Assembly (NCBI GenBank): GCA_012511375.1
Contig: JAAZGF010000004.1
Location: 1 to 8,479 of the forward strand
DNA: 8,479 bases
DNA from: Candidatus Dojkabacteria bacterium
Lineage (GTDB): Bacteria > Patescibacteriota > Dojkabacteria > SC72
Reading direction: 5' to 3'
Numbering within the stretch: the stretch's first letter is position 1; every line of letters begins with the position of its first letter. Both the position numbers and the translations under genes were made by a program. The notes beneath the pieces are model-generated. The model was given only the letters and a program-made list of their open reading frames with translations. It searched no databases and was not told the DNA's origin. Shown here piece after piece: positions 1 through 4,151 of the stretch.

Positions 1-271
1 CTCCTGCCTTTTTTGCTTCATCCATCTTGTCTTCAGTAAATACTGCAATCTTTACACTCTTCTTTCCAGTTGAGTAAGGTAATGAAACACTACCTTTTAA
101 TGATTTTGCATCCTTGTCTTTAGGAAGATTTAAATCAACATGTAGTTCTAAAGAACCTACAAACTTTGAGTATGAAAGGCTTTTAGCTTTCTTTACAGCA
201 TCTTCTAGGGAGTATATTTTTGATCTATCTAGATCTTTTTCTAGTTTTGTGTATTTCTTTCCTCTTTTCAT
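1..271 (-). CDS. rplA: Ribosomal protein L1, N-terminal part (cut by window edge)
   Basis: Large-subunit protein of the L1 stalk, which helps move deacylated tRNA out of the E site; in many bacteria it also represses its own operon. The 90 visible residues start MKRGKKYTKLEKDL and continue with the family's early elements: a SLEDAVKKAK helix, then KFVGSLELHVDLNL, the KGSVSLPYSTGKK strand-turn and the VAVF-like KIAVFTEDK. The remaining ~140 residues lie beyond the left edge. The start ATG is 20 nt after the rplK stop, in the usual L11-L1 order, so the two are probably co-transcribed. No Shine-Dalgarno precedes the ATG; the spacer is AT-rich. Product assignment is from recognition of the family's N-terminus and the neighbour order. 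Confidence 0.93.
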   Translation of the reverse strand, partial: MKRGKKYTKLEKDLDRSKIYSLEDAVKKAKSLSYSKFVGSLELHVDLNLPKDKDAKSLKGSVSLPYSTGKKSVKIAVFTEDKMDEAKKAG

Positions 272-291
272 TTGTTTAGTTAGTTATTGAA

Positions 292-717
292 TTAAATTTC
301 TGTCTCAACGCCCATTTGCTTTGCAGTCCCAGCAACTATCTTAGCTGCTTGATCATAATCAGCTGTGTTTAAATCAGGCATTTTAATCTCAACAATTTTC
401 TTTACTTGCTCTTTCGAAAGTTTTCCAACTTTATTAATATTTGGCTTTTCAGAACCTTTCTTAATTTTAAGCTCTCTCCTGATTAGCTCAGAAGTAGGGG
501 GGGTTTTAAGTATGAAATCAAAAGTTCTATCTTCGTAAATTGTTAGAACTACAGGAGTTAAAATACCATTATCTTCCTGAGTTTTCGTATTAAATTGAGT
601 ACAGAAATCCTGGGTATTGATACCGTATGGTGCTAGAGTAGGACCTATGGGTGGAGCCATGGACGCCTGTCCTGCAGGAATTGTTATCTTAATAATCTTT
701 TTTACTTCTTTTGCCAT
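292..717 (-). CDS. rplK: Ribosomal protein L11
   Basis: Large-subunit protein of the GTPase-associated centre; it binds 23S rRNA with the L10/L12 stalk and contacts elongation factors. At 141 residues it has the normal full length. The N-terminal domain holds the IPAGQASMAPPIGPTLAPYG segment (usual form IPAGKANPAPPVGPALG), then GINTQDFC and the YEDRTFDFILKTPP strand leading into the proline linker. The C-terminal rRNA-binding domain follows, with KVGKLSKEQVKKI, the hallmark KMPDLNT and IVAGTAKQMGV. It lies 19 nt downstream of nusG and 20 nt upstream of rplA, the classic secE-nusG-rplK-rplA order. The 19-nt nusG-rplK gap is too short to hold a large L1 feedback hairpin and has no Shine-Dalgarno. 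Confidence 0.98.
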   Translation of the reverse strand: MAKEVKKIIKITIPAGQASMAPPIGPTLAPYGINTQDFCTQFNTKTQEDNGILTPVVLTIYEDRTFDFILKTPPTSELIRRELKIKKGSEKPNINKVGKLSKEQVKKIVEIKMPDLNTADYDQAAKIVAGTAKQMGVETEI

Positions 718-736
718 TTTAGATAAATATCAAATA

Positions 737-1306
737 TTAAAGTTTTGTAACCTGAGAAAGGTCTAAATCAACAGGTGCTTCTCTACCAAGGAATGAGATG
801 AGGACTTTTATCTTTCCCTTGGTTGTATCTATTTCTTCTACACTTCCTATGAAATCTGCAAATGCACCATCCGTGATCTTTACAGCTTCTCCAACGCTAA
901 ATGATGTCTTAAATGAAGGCTGTTCAACTTCCATAAATTTAGTAATTGCAGCAACCTCAGATTCTGCTAAAGGTTTTGGATATCTATCAGTTTTAACAAA
1001 ACCTCTAACTCCCTCAGTATTTGTAACTATATCCCATGTTTTGTTATCTAACTCCATCTTTATTAAAATATATCCAGGAAATATCTTCTCTTCTCCAATA
1101 TCTTGTTTGCCTTTTTTAACGGATATTTTCTTTTGCACAGGGATTAAAATATCAACAATCTTATCTTCTAATCCGGTTGCTTCAGCTCTTTGTTTTAACT
1201 CTTTCTGAATACTGTTTTCGTATCCAGTCCTGATATTTAATACATACCACTTTGCGTTGGGGTTATCTATTTTTTTTGATTTTTTTGTTTTCTTCTCTTT
1301 TACCAT
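737..1306 (-). CDS. nusG: Transcription termination/antitermination factor NusG
   Basis: Binds RNA polymerase at the clamp and, through its KOW domain, Rho or ribosomal protein S10. The 189-residue length is normal. A lysine-rich tail (residues 1-17) precedes the NGN domain, which opens with KWYVLNIRTGYEN and contains the KIFPGYILIKMEL strand and the NTEGVRGFV signature. A linker leads to the C-terminal KOW domain, with SVGEAVKITDGAFADFIGSV and FLGREAPVDLDLSQV, close to consensus. It sits 12 nt downstream of secE and 19 nt upstream of rplK, so it is mid-operon. The start codon is preceded by an A/T-only spacer with no Shine-Dalgarno. The lysine tail is encoded by A8 and A7 runs on the coding strand (around 1270-1286), plausible slippage sites. 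Confidence 0.97.
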   Translation of the reverse strand: MVKEKKTKKSKKIDNPNAKWYVLNIRTGYENSIQKELKQRAEATGLEDKIVDILIPVQKKISVKKGKQDIGEEKIFPGYILIKMELDNKTWDIVTNTEGVRGFVKTDRYPKPLAESEVAAITKFMEVEQPSFKTSFSVGEAVKITDGAFADFIGSVEEIDTTKGKIKVLISFLGREAPVDLDLSQVTKL

Positions 1307-1318
1307 ATTAATATTTAA

Positions 1319-1489
1319 TTAAAGTGCTAAGAACCAATCTCTTACAAAGTACAAGAGAAGGTCTAGTCCTAGCATGATAAGTGCGATTATACCACATAAT
1401 ACTAGAGTATATATTGTTAAAACAGCAACCTCTTTTTTAGAAGGCCATTTACTATTTTTTAATTCTGTTATTATATTTCTAATCTTCAT
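1319..1489 (-). CDS. secE: Preprotein translocase subunit SecE (single-helix form)
   Basis: Essential clamp subunit of the SecYEG translocon. The 56-residue product MKIRNIITELKNSKWPSKKEV... has the short amphipathic helix, the hallmark KWPSKKEV turn (residues 14-21) and one transmembrane helix at about residues 23-50. This is the minimal one-helix SecE of most bacteria, not the three-helix E. coli form. The gene lies between tRNA-Trp and nusG, where secE is very often found: 20 nt after the tRNA 3' end and 12 nt before nusG. There is no Shine-Dalgarno. Processing of tRNA-Trp would leave the secE mRNA a leader of only about 20 nt. Confidence 0.95.
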   Translation of the reverse strand: MKIRNIITELKNSKWPSKKEVAVLTIYTLVLCGIIALIMLGLDLLLYFVRDWFLAL

Positions 1490-1509
1490 TTTTATTTTGT
1501 AGTAAATAG

Positions 1510-1585
1510 TGGCAGGCCCACTCCGACTCGAACGGAGAACTACGGTTTTGGAGACCGCTGTTTTACCAATTGAAACTATGGGCCC
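1510..1585 (-). tRNA. tRNA-Trp(CCA), 3' CCA encoded
   Basis: A complete 76-nt cloverleaf can be drawn on the minus strand. It has a 7-bp acceptor GGGCCCA/TGGGCCT, a D arm with GTTT/AAAC, an anticodon stem GCGGT/ACCGT around loop CTCCAAA (anticodon CCA), and a T arm CTCCG-TTCGAGT-CGGAG. The discriminator is G73 and the CCA tail is encoded. Two stem ends are G-U pairs: position 1-72, where bacterial tRNA-Trp usually has A-U, and 27-43. The gene sits 17 nt after rpmG and 20 nt before secE, so excision would also separate those two mRNAs. Confidence 0.96.
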
Positions 1586-1602
1586 CTAATTAAGGTAAAG
1601 AG

Positions 1603-1770
1603 CTACTGTTTTACATTGGTCTCCTGGTGTACTTTATGTCCTTGACACCTAGAAAAATATTTCTTCTTCTCTAGTTTATCTTTTACGGTATTACTTTTAA
1701 AGGTAGTGTAGTTTATTGAGTTACAATCAGTACATTTAAAAGCAATAATGTTTCTTTTTACTTTTGCCAT
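1603..1770 (-). CDS. rpmG: Ribosomal protein L33
   Basis: Small large-subunit protein near the E site. The 55-residue product has the family pattern: basic start MAKVKRNIIAFKC, then TDCNSINYTTFKSN, a KLEKKKY turn and a CQGHKVHQET end. It is the cysteine-bearing type, but the second knuckle is incomplete. C13 and C16 are present, while the later pair usually written CPRC reads FSRC, leaving only C42. H45 and H48 follow closely and might complete a metal site (inference). The gene lies between tRNA-Thr(GGT) and tRNA-Trp with its own promoter (1815-1843), giving a leader of about 37 nt. No clear Shine-Dalgarno. Confidence 0.93.
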   Translation of the reverse strand: MAKVKRNIIAFKCTDCNSINYTTFKSNTVKDKLEKKKYFSRCQGHKVHQETNVKQ

Positions 1771-1814
1771 TTCTTTTCGGAAATCAAATTTAGAATAATG
1801 GGAAAATACTCCGT

Positions 1815-1843
1815 ATTATATTGAAAATATATGAAGAGGTCAA
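1815..1843 (-). promoter_or_regulatory. Promoter of rpmG and downstream genes
   Basis: On the minus strand TTGACC (1843-1838) is followed by a 17-nt spacer and TATAAT (1820-1815), matching 11 of 12 consensus positions. Transcription should start near 1808, about 37 nt before the rpmG ATG. It lies between tRNA-Thr(GGT) and rpmG, so it would give rpmG, tRNA-Trp, secE, nusG, rplK and rplA output independent of the upstream tRNA promoter. Confidence 0.8.
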
Positions 1844-1864
1844 ATATTTGTATAGAGAGGAGAG

Positions 1865-1937
1865 AGCTGGATCTGAGAATTGAACTCAGGACCTCATTCT
1901 TACCATGAATGTGCTCTACCAACTGAGCTAATCCAGC
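1865..1937 (-). tRNA. tRNA-Thr(GGT), CCA not encoded
   Basis: A 73-nt cloverleaf on the minus strand. Acceptor GCTGGAT/ATCCAGC is fully paired. D arm is GCTC...GAGC, anticodon stem CATTC/GAATG with loop ATGGTAA (anticodon GGT, reads ACC/ACU), and T arm CTGAG-TTCAATT-CTCAG. The discriminator is T and the next bases are CTC, so CCA must be added after transcription. It is the first gene of the rpmG-secE-nusG-rplKA cluster. A tRNA-Thr at this point is a familiar arrangement in bacteria. Confidence 0.96.
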
Positions 1938-1948
1938 ACACAAGCCTA

Positions 1949-1976
1949 ATTATACTACATTTGATAAATCTGTAAA
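1949..1976 (-). promoter_or_regulatory. Promoter of tRNA-Thr(GGT) operon
   Basis: On the minus strand TTTACA (1976-1971) is followed by a 16-nt spacer and a perfect TATAAT (1954-1949). The tRNA 5' end is 11 nt further on, so the primary transcript would carry a leader of about 5 nt for RNase P to remove. The -35 box directly abuts the stop codon of the upstream membrane-protein gene. Confidence 0.75.
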
Positions 1977-2612
1977 TTATTTCTCTTTTAGAGCTGTCGC
2001 CTTTTTGAAGAAATATATCCAAAGAGGTATTAGAATAATCATGATAGTAACATTCATAGCAGGAGCGGATGGACCTACATACATATCCTTTGTAGGCTCA
2101 AAAAGGAAAAAGTCAGCAAGGTAATATACTGTAAAAGGAATCATAACTATTGTGAGAAAGCTGTAAAAGCCAAGGGAAAGGAAGAAATATGCCTTTTTGA
2201 TAAATAGATCTATATTTTCTTCTTTTATTTTACTTATACCGTATTGATGTATTGCAAATAGAAAGGACATAGAGAGAATTAAAGAAACACCAGTGATAAG
2301 CTCTGTTTTCCTAATTGATTTATCAAAGCAGAAATCCCTCTCATAAAAAGTCATTACTTCTCTTCCAAAGTAGCATTCTTGGAACTCTCCATAGGGAATG
2401 CCTTCTTCATTTCGAAAATCCTCTTCTTTGTTGGCGAAATCTAAGGTATATGAAAATGGAATAGGAAACTTGTATGAGAGGAGTGCTTTTGAAGTTAATC
2501 CAATCCCTATTATTAGTATACCAAGAGTAACAAAAGAGACTAGATAAAGGTACGCTTGGAGTAGGGTATGAGAGGTTATTTTGAAGTTTGATGTTTTTTG
2601 ATCTTTTTTCAT
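1977..2612 (-). CDS. Four-helix membrane protein of unknown function
   Basis: I do not recognise a characterised function. From ATG 2612 the product is 211 residues. A short charged N-terminus (MKKDQKTSNF) leads to helix 1 (AYLYLVSFVTLGILIIGIG). Next comes a ~50-residue polar, probably extracytoplasmic loop with two cysteines 16 residues apart, then three more helices (about residues 110-130, 145-170 and 185-203) and a lysine-rich end. The first helix resembles the start of DUF5671-type membrane proteins seen in candidate phyla, but that is a weak recollection. The frame stays open upstream to 2810, but that part runs through the tRNA-Tyr gene. I chose ATG 2612 because a -10 box ends 7 nt before it. 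An upstream TTG start would add a further hydrophobic segment. Confidence 0.7.
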   Translation of the reverse strand: MKKDQKTSNFKITSHTLLQAYLYLVSFVTLGILIIGIGLTSKALLSYKFPIPFSYTLDFANKEEDFRNEEGIPYGEFQECYFGREVMTFYERDFCFDKSIRKTELITGVSLILSMSFLFAIHQYGISKIKEENIDLFIKKAYFFLSLGFYSFLTIVMIPFTVYYLADFFLFEPTKDMYVGPSAPAMNVTIMIILIPLWIYFFKKATALKEK

Positions 2613-2619
2613 ATTAATA

Positions 2620-2647
2620 ATCATATATATTAATACACCAATTACAA
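2620..2647 (-). promoter_or_regulatory. Promoter giving a leaderless mRNA for the membrane protein
   Basis: On the minus strand TTGTAA (2647-2642) is followed by a 16-nt spacer and TATGAT (2625-2620), a 5/6 match. Only 7 nt separate the -10 box from ATG 2612, so transcription would begin at or next to the start codon. The surroundings are very AT-rich, which makes chance matches more likely than at the other promoters. Confidence 0.5.
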
Positions 2648-2725
2648 GTAATGCGAAAGGGGAAGAGAAAAACAAAAACAAAGGCTTTAATAAAATTAAG
2701 TAGCCAAGAATATAGGTGGGCGGGA

Positions 2726-2808
2726 TGCAGAGGACTGGATTTGAACCAGTGTATCCCGAAGGAGTCGGATTTACAGTCCGATGCGTTTGACCACTCCGCC
2801 ACCTCTGC
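2726..2808 (-). tRNA. tRNA-Tyr(GTA), type II, CCA not encoded
   Basis: An 83-nt cloverleaf with a long variable arm. Acceptor is GCAGAGG/CCTCTGC, and the anticodon stem TCGGA/TCCGA encloses CTGTAAA (anticodon GTA). The variable arm is a TCC/GGA stem closed by a TTCG tetraloop, and the T arm is ACTGG-TTCAAAT-CCAGT. The discriminator is A and the next bases are TCC, so CCA is not encoded. It starts 7 nt after the 3' end of tRNA-Thr(TGT) and is presumably processed from the same transcript. Confidence 0.96.
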
Positions 2809-2815
2809 AAATTTC

Positions 2816-2892
2816 TGGAGCCGAAGAAGAGATTCGAACTCTTGACCTACTGTTTACAAAACAGTTGCTCTGACCAACTGAGCTACTTCGGC
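2816..2892 (-). tRNA. tRNA-Thr(TGT), 3' CCA encoded
   Basis: A 77-nt cloverleaf with acceptor GCCGAAG/CTTCGGC, anticodon stem ACTGT/ACAGT around TTTGTAA (anticodon TGT, reads ACA/ACG), T arm AAGAG-TTCGAAT-CTCTT, discriminator T and an encoded CCA. It is the first tRNA of a two-gene unit with tRNA-Tyr. Together with tRNA-Thr(GGT) at 1865-1937 it covers most threonine codons. Confidence 0.97.
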
Positions 2893-2903
2893 AAGGTGAT
2901 GCA

Positions 2904-2932
2904 AGTTTAATATATGTAAGTAATATAGTCAA
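2904..2932 (-). promoter_or_regulatory. Promoter of the tRNA-Thr(TGT)/tRNA-Tyr unit
   Basis: On the minus strand TTGACT (2932-2927) is followed by a 17-nt spacer and TAAACT (2909-2904), 11 nt before the tRNA 5' end. The -35 is strong and the -10 is a 4/6 match. Spacing and distance to the tRNA are right. Confidence 0.6.
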
Positions 2933-2947
2933 TATAGGGTGGTGTTA

Positions 2948-3106
2948 AAAGGAAGGTGCTCTAGAAGGTGCGGAGTCATAGAGCTCTGAACATTAAGTGG
3001 GTTCTCGCAACCTGATCCCACAGGACCAAGCAATATTTGCTGTTTGAGATCCCTAAGCTCTTTAGTATGGAGCTATGAAACCACAGAGTTCCTACTAGAG
3101 CATCCC
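2948..3106 (-). ncRNA. ssrS: Structured RNA, probable 6S RNA
   Basis: This non-coding stretch folds into a long interrupted closing stem on the minus strand. TGCTCTAG pairs with CTAGAGCA, then AGG/CCT across a T-T mismatch, TGTGG/CCGCA, and TCATAG/CTATGA, leaving an 80-nt apical region. That region contains an AGCAA-ATA-TTGCT hairpin followed by GGTCC, and then GGTTGCGAGAACCCAC. By eye this order (hairpin, GGTCC, TGCGA, then CAC..TTAA..GTTC) matches the 3' half of E. coli 6S RNA, which binds RNA polymerase holoenzyme as a promoter mimic. A promoter (3108-3137) places the 5' end inside the closing stem, and T-rich TTCCTTTT follows the 3' strand, supporting the minus strand. The 6S identity is inference. 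A structured RNA is well supported; exact ends are estimates. Confidence 0.6.
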
Positions 3107-3107
3107 T

Positions 3108-3137
3108 ATTGTACCTTGTAAAATGTAGGAAACACAA
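3108..3137 (-). promoter_or_regulatory. Promoter of the 6S-like RNA
   Basis: On the minus strand TACAAT (3113-3108, 5/6) is preceded by an 18-nt spacer and a weak TTGTGT (3137-3132). Start would fall near 3101-3103, at the foot of the closing stem of the structured RNA. Confidence 0.5.
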
Positions 3138-3163
3138 ATATATTTGGGCCCATAAGGGAGTTT

Positions 3164-3784
3164 CTAAAGGAAACCTAGTAGCAGAAGAGATTTTGATATA
3201 AAGAAAGACATAAAAATAGATGCAATAGACCCAGATGGTGTAATAGGTAGTATAAGTATAACTAAAAATATAATTTGGAACCTTTCCATCTGTTGCCAGT
3301 AGTATCTTAGCTTTATTGGCAATATAGCTCTTACTATCTTATGTCCATCTAAAGGAGGTATTGGAATTAAATTAAAAAACGCTAGAGCAAGATTTATAGT
3401 AGTAAAAGTTAAGAGGAAAAGTCCTCCTATTGATCCTGTATCTACATTGAATATCCAGTTGGCTAAGCCACATAGTGATGCTAAAAGGAAATTAGAAAAA
3501 GGCCCAGCTAATGCCGTTATCGCGGTTCCTAACTCTCCTTTCTTAAAATTATATTCATTAATGGGAACAGGTTTGCTCCATCCAAATCGGAAAAAAATCA
3601 TAGACAATGCTCCAATAGGGTCTATATGTGCTAAAGGATTTAAGGTTAAACGACCTGCAGCCTTTGCTGTAGGATCTCCTAGTTTGTAAGCAGCTAATCC
3701 GTGAGCATACTCATGGAGAGTAGAAGCTATTAATATTGATGGAATCGCAAAGAGAATCCAATAAATTGTATCTGAAATAACCAT
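3164..3784 (-). CDS. M50-family membrane metalloprotease (site-2-protease-like)
   Basis: Predicted intramembrane zinc protease of the compact YwhC/SpoIVFB-like type. At 206 residues it matches the short family members and lacks a PDZ domain. The first helix carries the HEYAH zinc motif (H24, E25, H28). After it come the family signatures LAAYKLGDPTAKAAGRLTLNPLAHIDPIG (29-58) and KPVPIN (71-76), a second hydrophobic core starting ALAGPFSNFLLA, and NLIPIPPLDGHK with the third zinc ligand D146. A last helix ends the protein. All catalytic residues are present. The substrate cannot be told from the context. ATG 3784 is favoured because an extended -10 box ends 7 nt upstream. The gene diverges from rpmB. 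Confidence 0.93.
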   Translation of the reverse strand: MVISDTIYWILFAIPSILIASTLHEYAHGLAAYKLGDPTAKAAGRLTLNPLAHIDPIGALSMIFFRFGWSKPVPINEYNFKKGELGTAITALAGPFSNFLLASLCGLANWIFNVDTGSIGGLFLLTFTTINLALAFFNLIPIPPLDGHKIVRAILPIKLRYYWQQMERFQIIFLVILILPITPSGSIASIFMSFFISKSLLLLGFL

Positions 3785-3791
3785 AAAATAG

Positions 3792-3800
3792 ATTATACCA
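3792..3800 (-). promoter_or_regulatory. Extended -10 promoter of the M50 gene (leaderless)
   Basis: The minus strand reads TGGTATAAT (3800-3792), a perfect extended -10 element. The ATG follows after 7 nt, so the start codon is at or next to the transcription start. No clear -35 box is seen, which is typical of extended -10 promoters. Confidence 0.75.
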
Positions 3801-3809
3801 TGATAGGTG

Positions 3810-3838
3810 TTGCTCCTTGTTAGATGTGGTGCTATAAT
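3810..3838 (+). promoter_or_regulatory. Extended -10 promoter of rpmB (near-leaderless)
   Basis: TTGCTC (3810-3815), a 17-nt spacer and TATAAT (3833-3838) with TGC directly before it make a full extended -10 element. The rpmB ATG follows 9 nt after the -10 box, leaving a leader of 0-3 nt. It is back to back with the M50 promoter, whose -10 begins 10 nt left of the rpmB -35. Confidence 0.75.
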
Positions 3839-3847
3839 ACCTTCGTT

Positions 3848-4075
3848 ATGTCAAAAGTATGTGATATTTGTCAAAAATCTACTGTGTCTGGAAATAGGAT
3901 TCAGCATAAACACTCCATTGGTTGGAGATATAAAGCACCTAAAACCAAGAGGATATTTAAAGCAAACCTAAGAGAAATAGAGGTAGAACGTGATGGTGTA
4001 ACAAAAAAGATCTCTATCTGTATGAAGTGCTACAAAAAGTTAAGAAAAGAAGCAGAATTAGAGCTTAATTCTTAA
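3848..4075 (+). CDS. rpmB: Ribosomal protein L28
   Basis: Large-subunit protein near the E site. The 75-residue product opens with the family's MSKVCDICQKSTVSGNRIQHKHS, followed by TKRIFKANLREIEV (usual form TKRRFLPNL) and SICMKCYKKLRKE. Both halves of a zinc ribbon are present (C5/C8 and C58/C61), so this is a metal-binding L28. The frame is also open from ATG 3824, which would add MWCYNTFV. I reject that start because it lies upstream of and across the -10 box, and L28 normally begins at MSKVCDIC. The gene is transcribed divergently from the M50 protease, 76 nt upstream of mreB, which has its own promoter. Confidence 0.96.
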   Translation: MSKVCDICQKSTVSGNRIQHKHSIGWRYKAPKTKRIFKANLREIEVERDGVTKKISICMKCYKKLRKEAELELNS

Positions 4076-4118
4076 AGAAAGAAATATTCCATAAAGTGTA
4101 AAATTTCATGTTCTTTTT
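4074..4118 (+). terminator. Possible weak terminator after rpmB
   Basis: An A/T-rich imperfect hairpin starts in the rpmB stop codon: AAAGAA and GAAAT (4074-4085) pair with ATTTC and TTCTTT (4103-4116), with a small internal loop and a 17-nt apical loop, then a T run (4114-4118). The stem has few G-C pairs, so it would be inefficient at best. Confidence 0.3.
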
Positions 4119-4133
4119 AATTGGGTAATTAAA
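4116..4133 (+). repeat. 7-bp inverted repeat before mreB
   Basis: TTTAATT-GGGT-AATTAAA is a perfect inverted repeat ending directly before the mreB extended -10 (4134-4142), where the -35 region would be. It could be an operator or chance in AT-rich DNA. Confidence 0.4.
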
Positions 4134-4142
4134 TGATAGAAT
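4134..4142 (+). promoter_or_regulatory. Extended -10 promoter of mreB (near-leaderless)
   Basis: TGATAGAAT matches the extended -10 pattern TGnTATAAT at all but one position. The mreB ATG follows 9 nt after it, the same distance as at rpmB. No good -35 box is present; the inverted repeat 4116-4133 occupies its place. Confidence 0.6.
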
Positions 4143-4151
4143 CCTTACTAT

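Noticed and set aside
798..1208. 136-residue plus-strand open frame
   Set aside because: It is antisense to nusG, whose domains are fully recognisable, and the predicted peptide resembles nothing.
1758..1943. 61-residue minus-strand open frame
   Set aside because: Its first half is translated tRNA-Thr(GGT) sequence and the rest covers the rpmG promoter and leader.
2613..2810. N-terminal extension of the membrane protein and other frames (2614-2802, 2651-2845) in this stretch
   Set aside because: They read through tRNA-Tyr, giving peptides typical of translated tRNA genes. The extension also precedes the likely promoter.
2938..3125. SRP RNA, RNase P RNA or tmRNA as identity of the structured RNA
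   Set aside because: I see no GGAA-capped SRP helix 8 motif, no RNase P core (GAGGAAAGTCC-like) and no tRNA-like ends or tag frame of tmRNA.
3140..3175. Terminator after the M50 gene
   Set aside because: A GTTTC/GAAAC hairpin straddles the stop codon and a CCC/GGG one follows, but neither has a T run on the minus strand.
3447..3689. 80-residue plus-strand open frame
   Set aside because: It is antisense to the M50 protease core, which has all its catalytic motifs.
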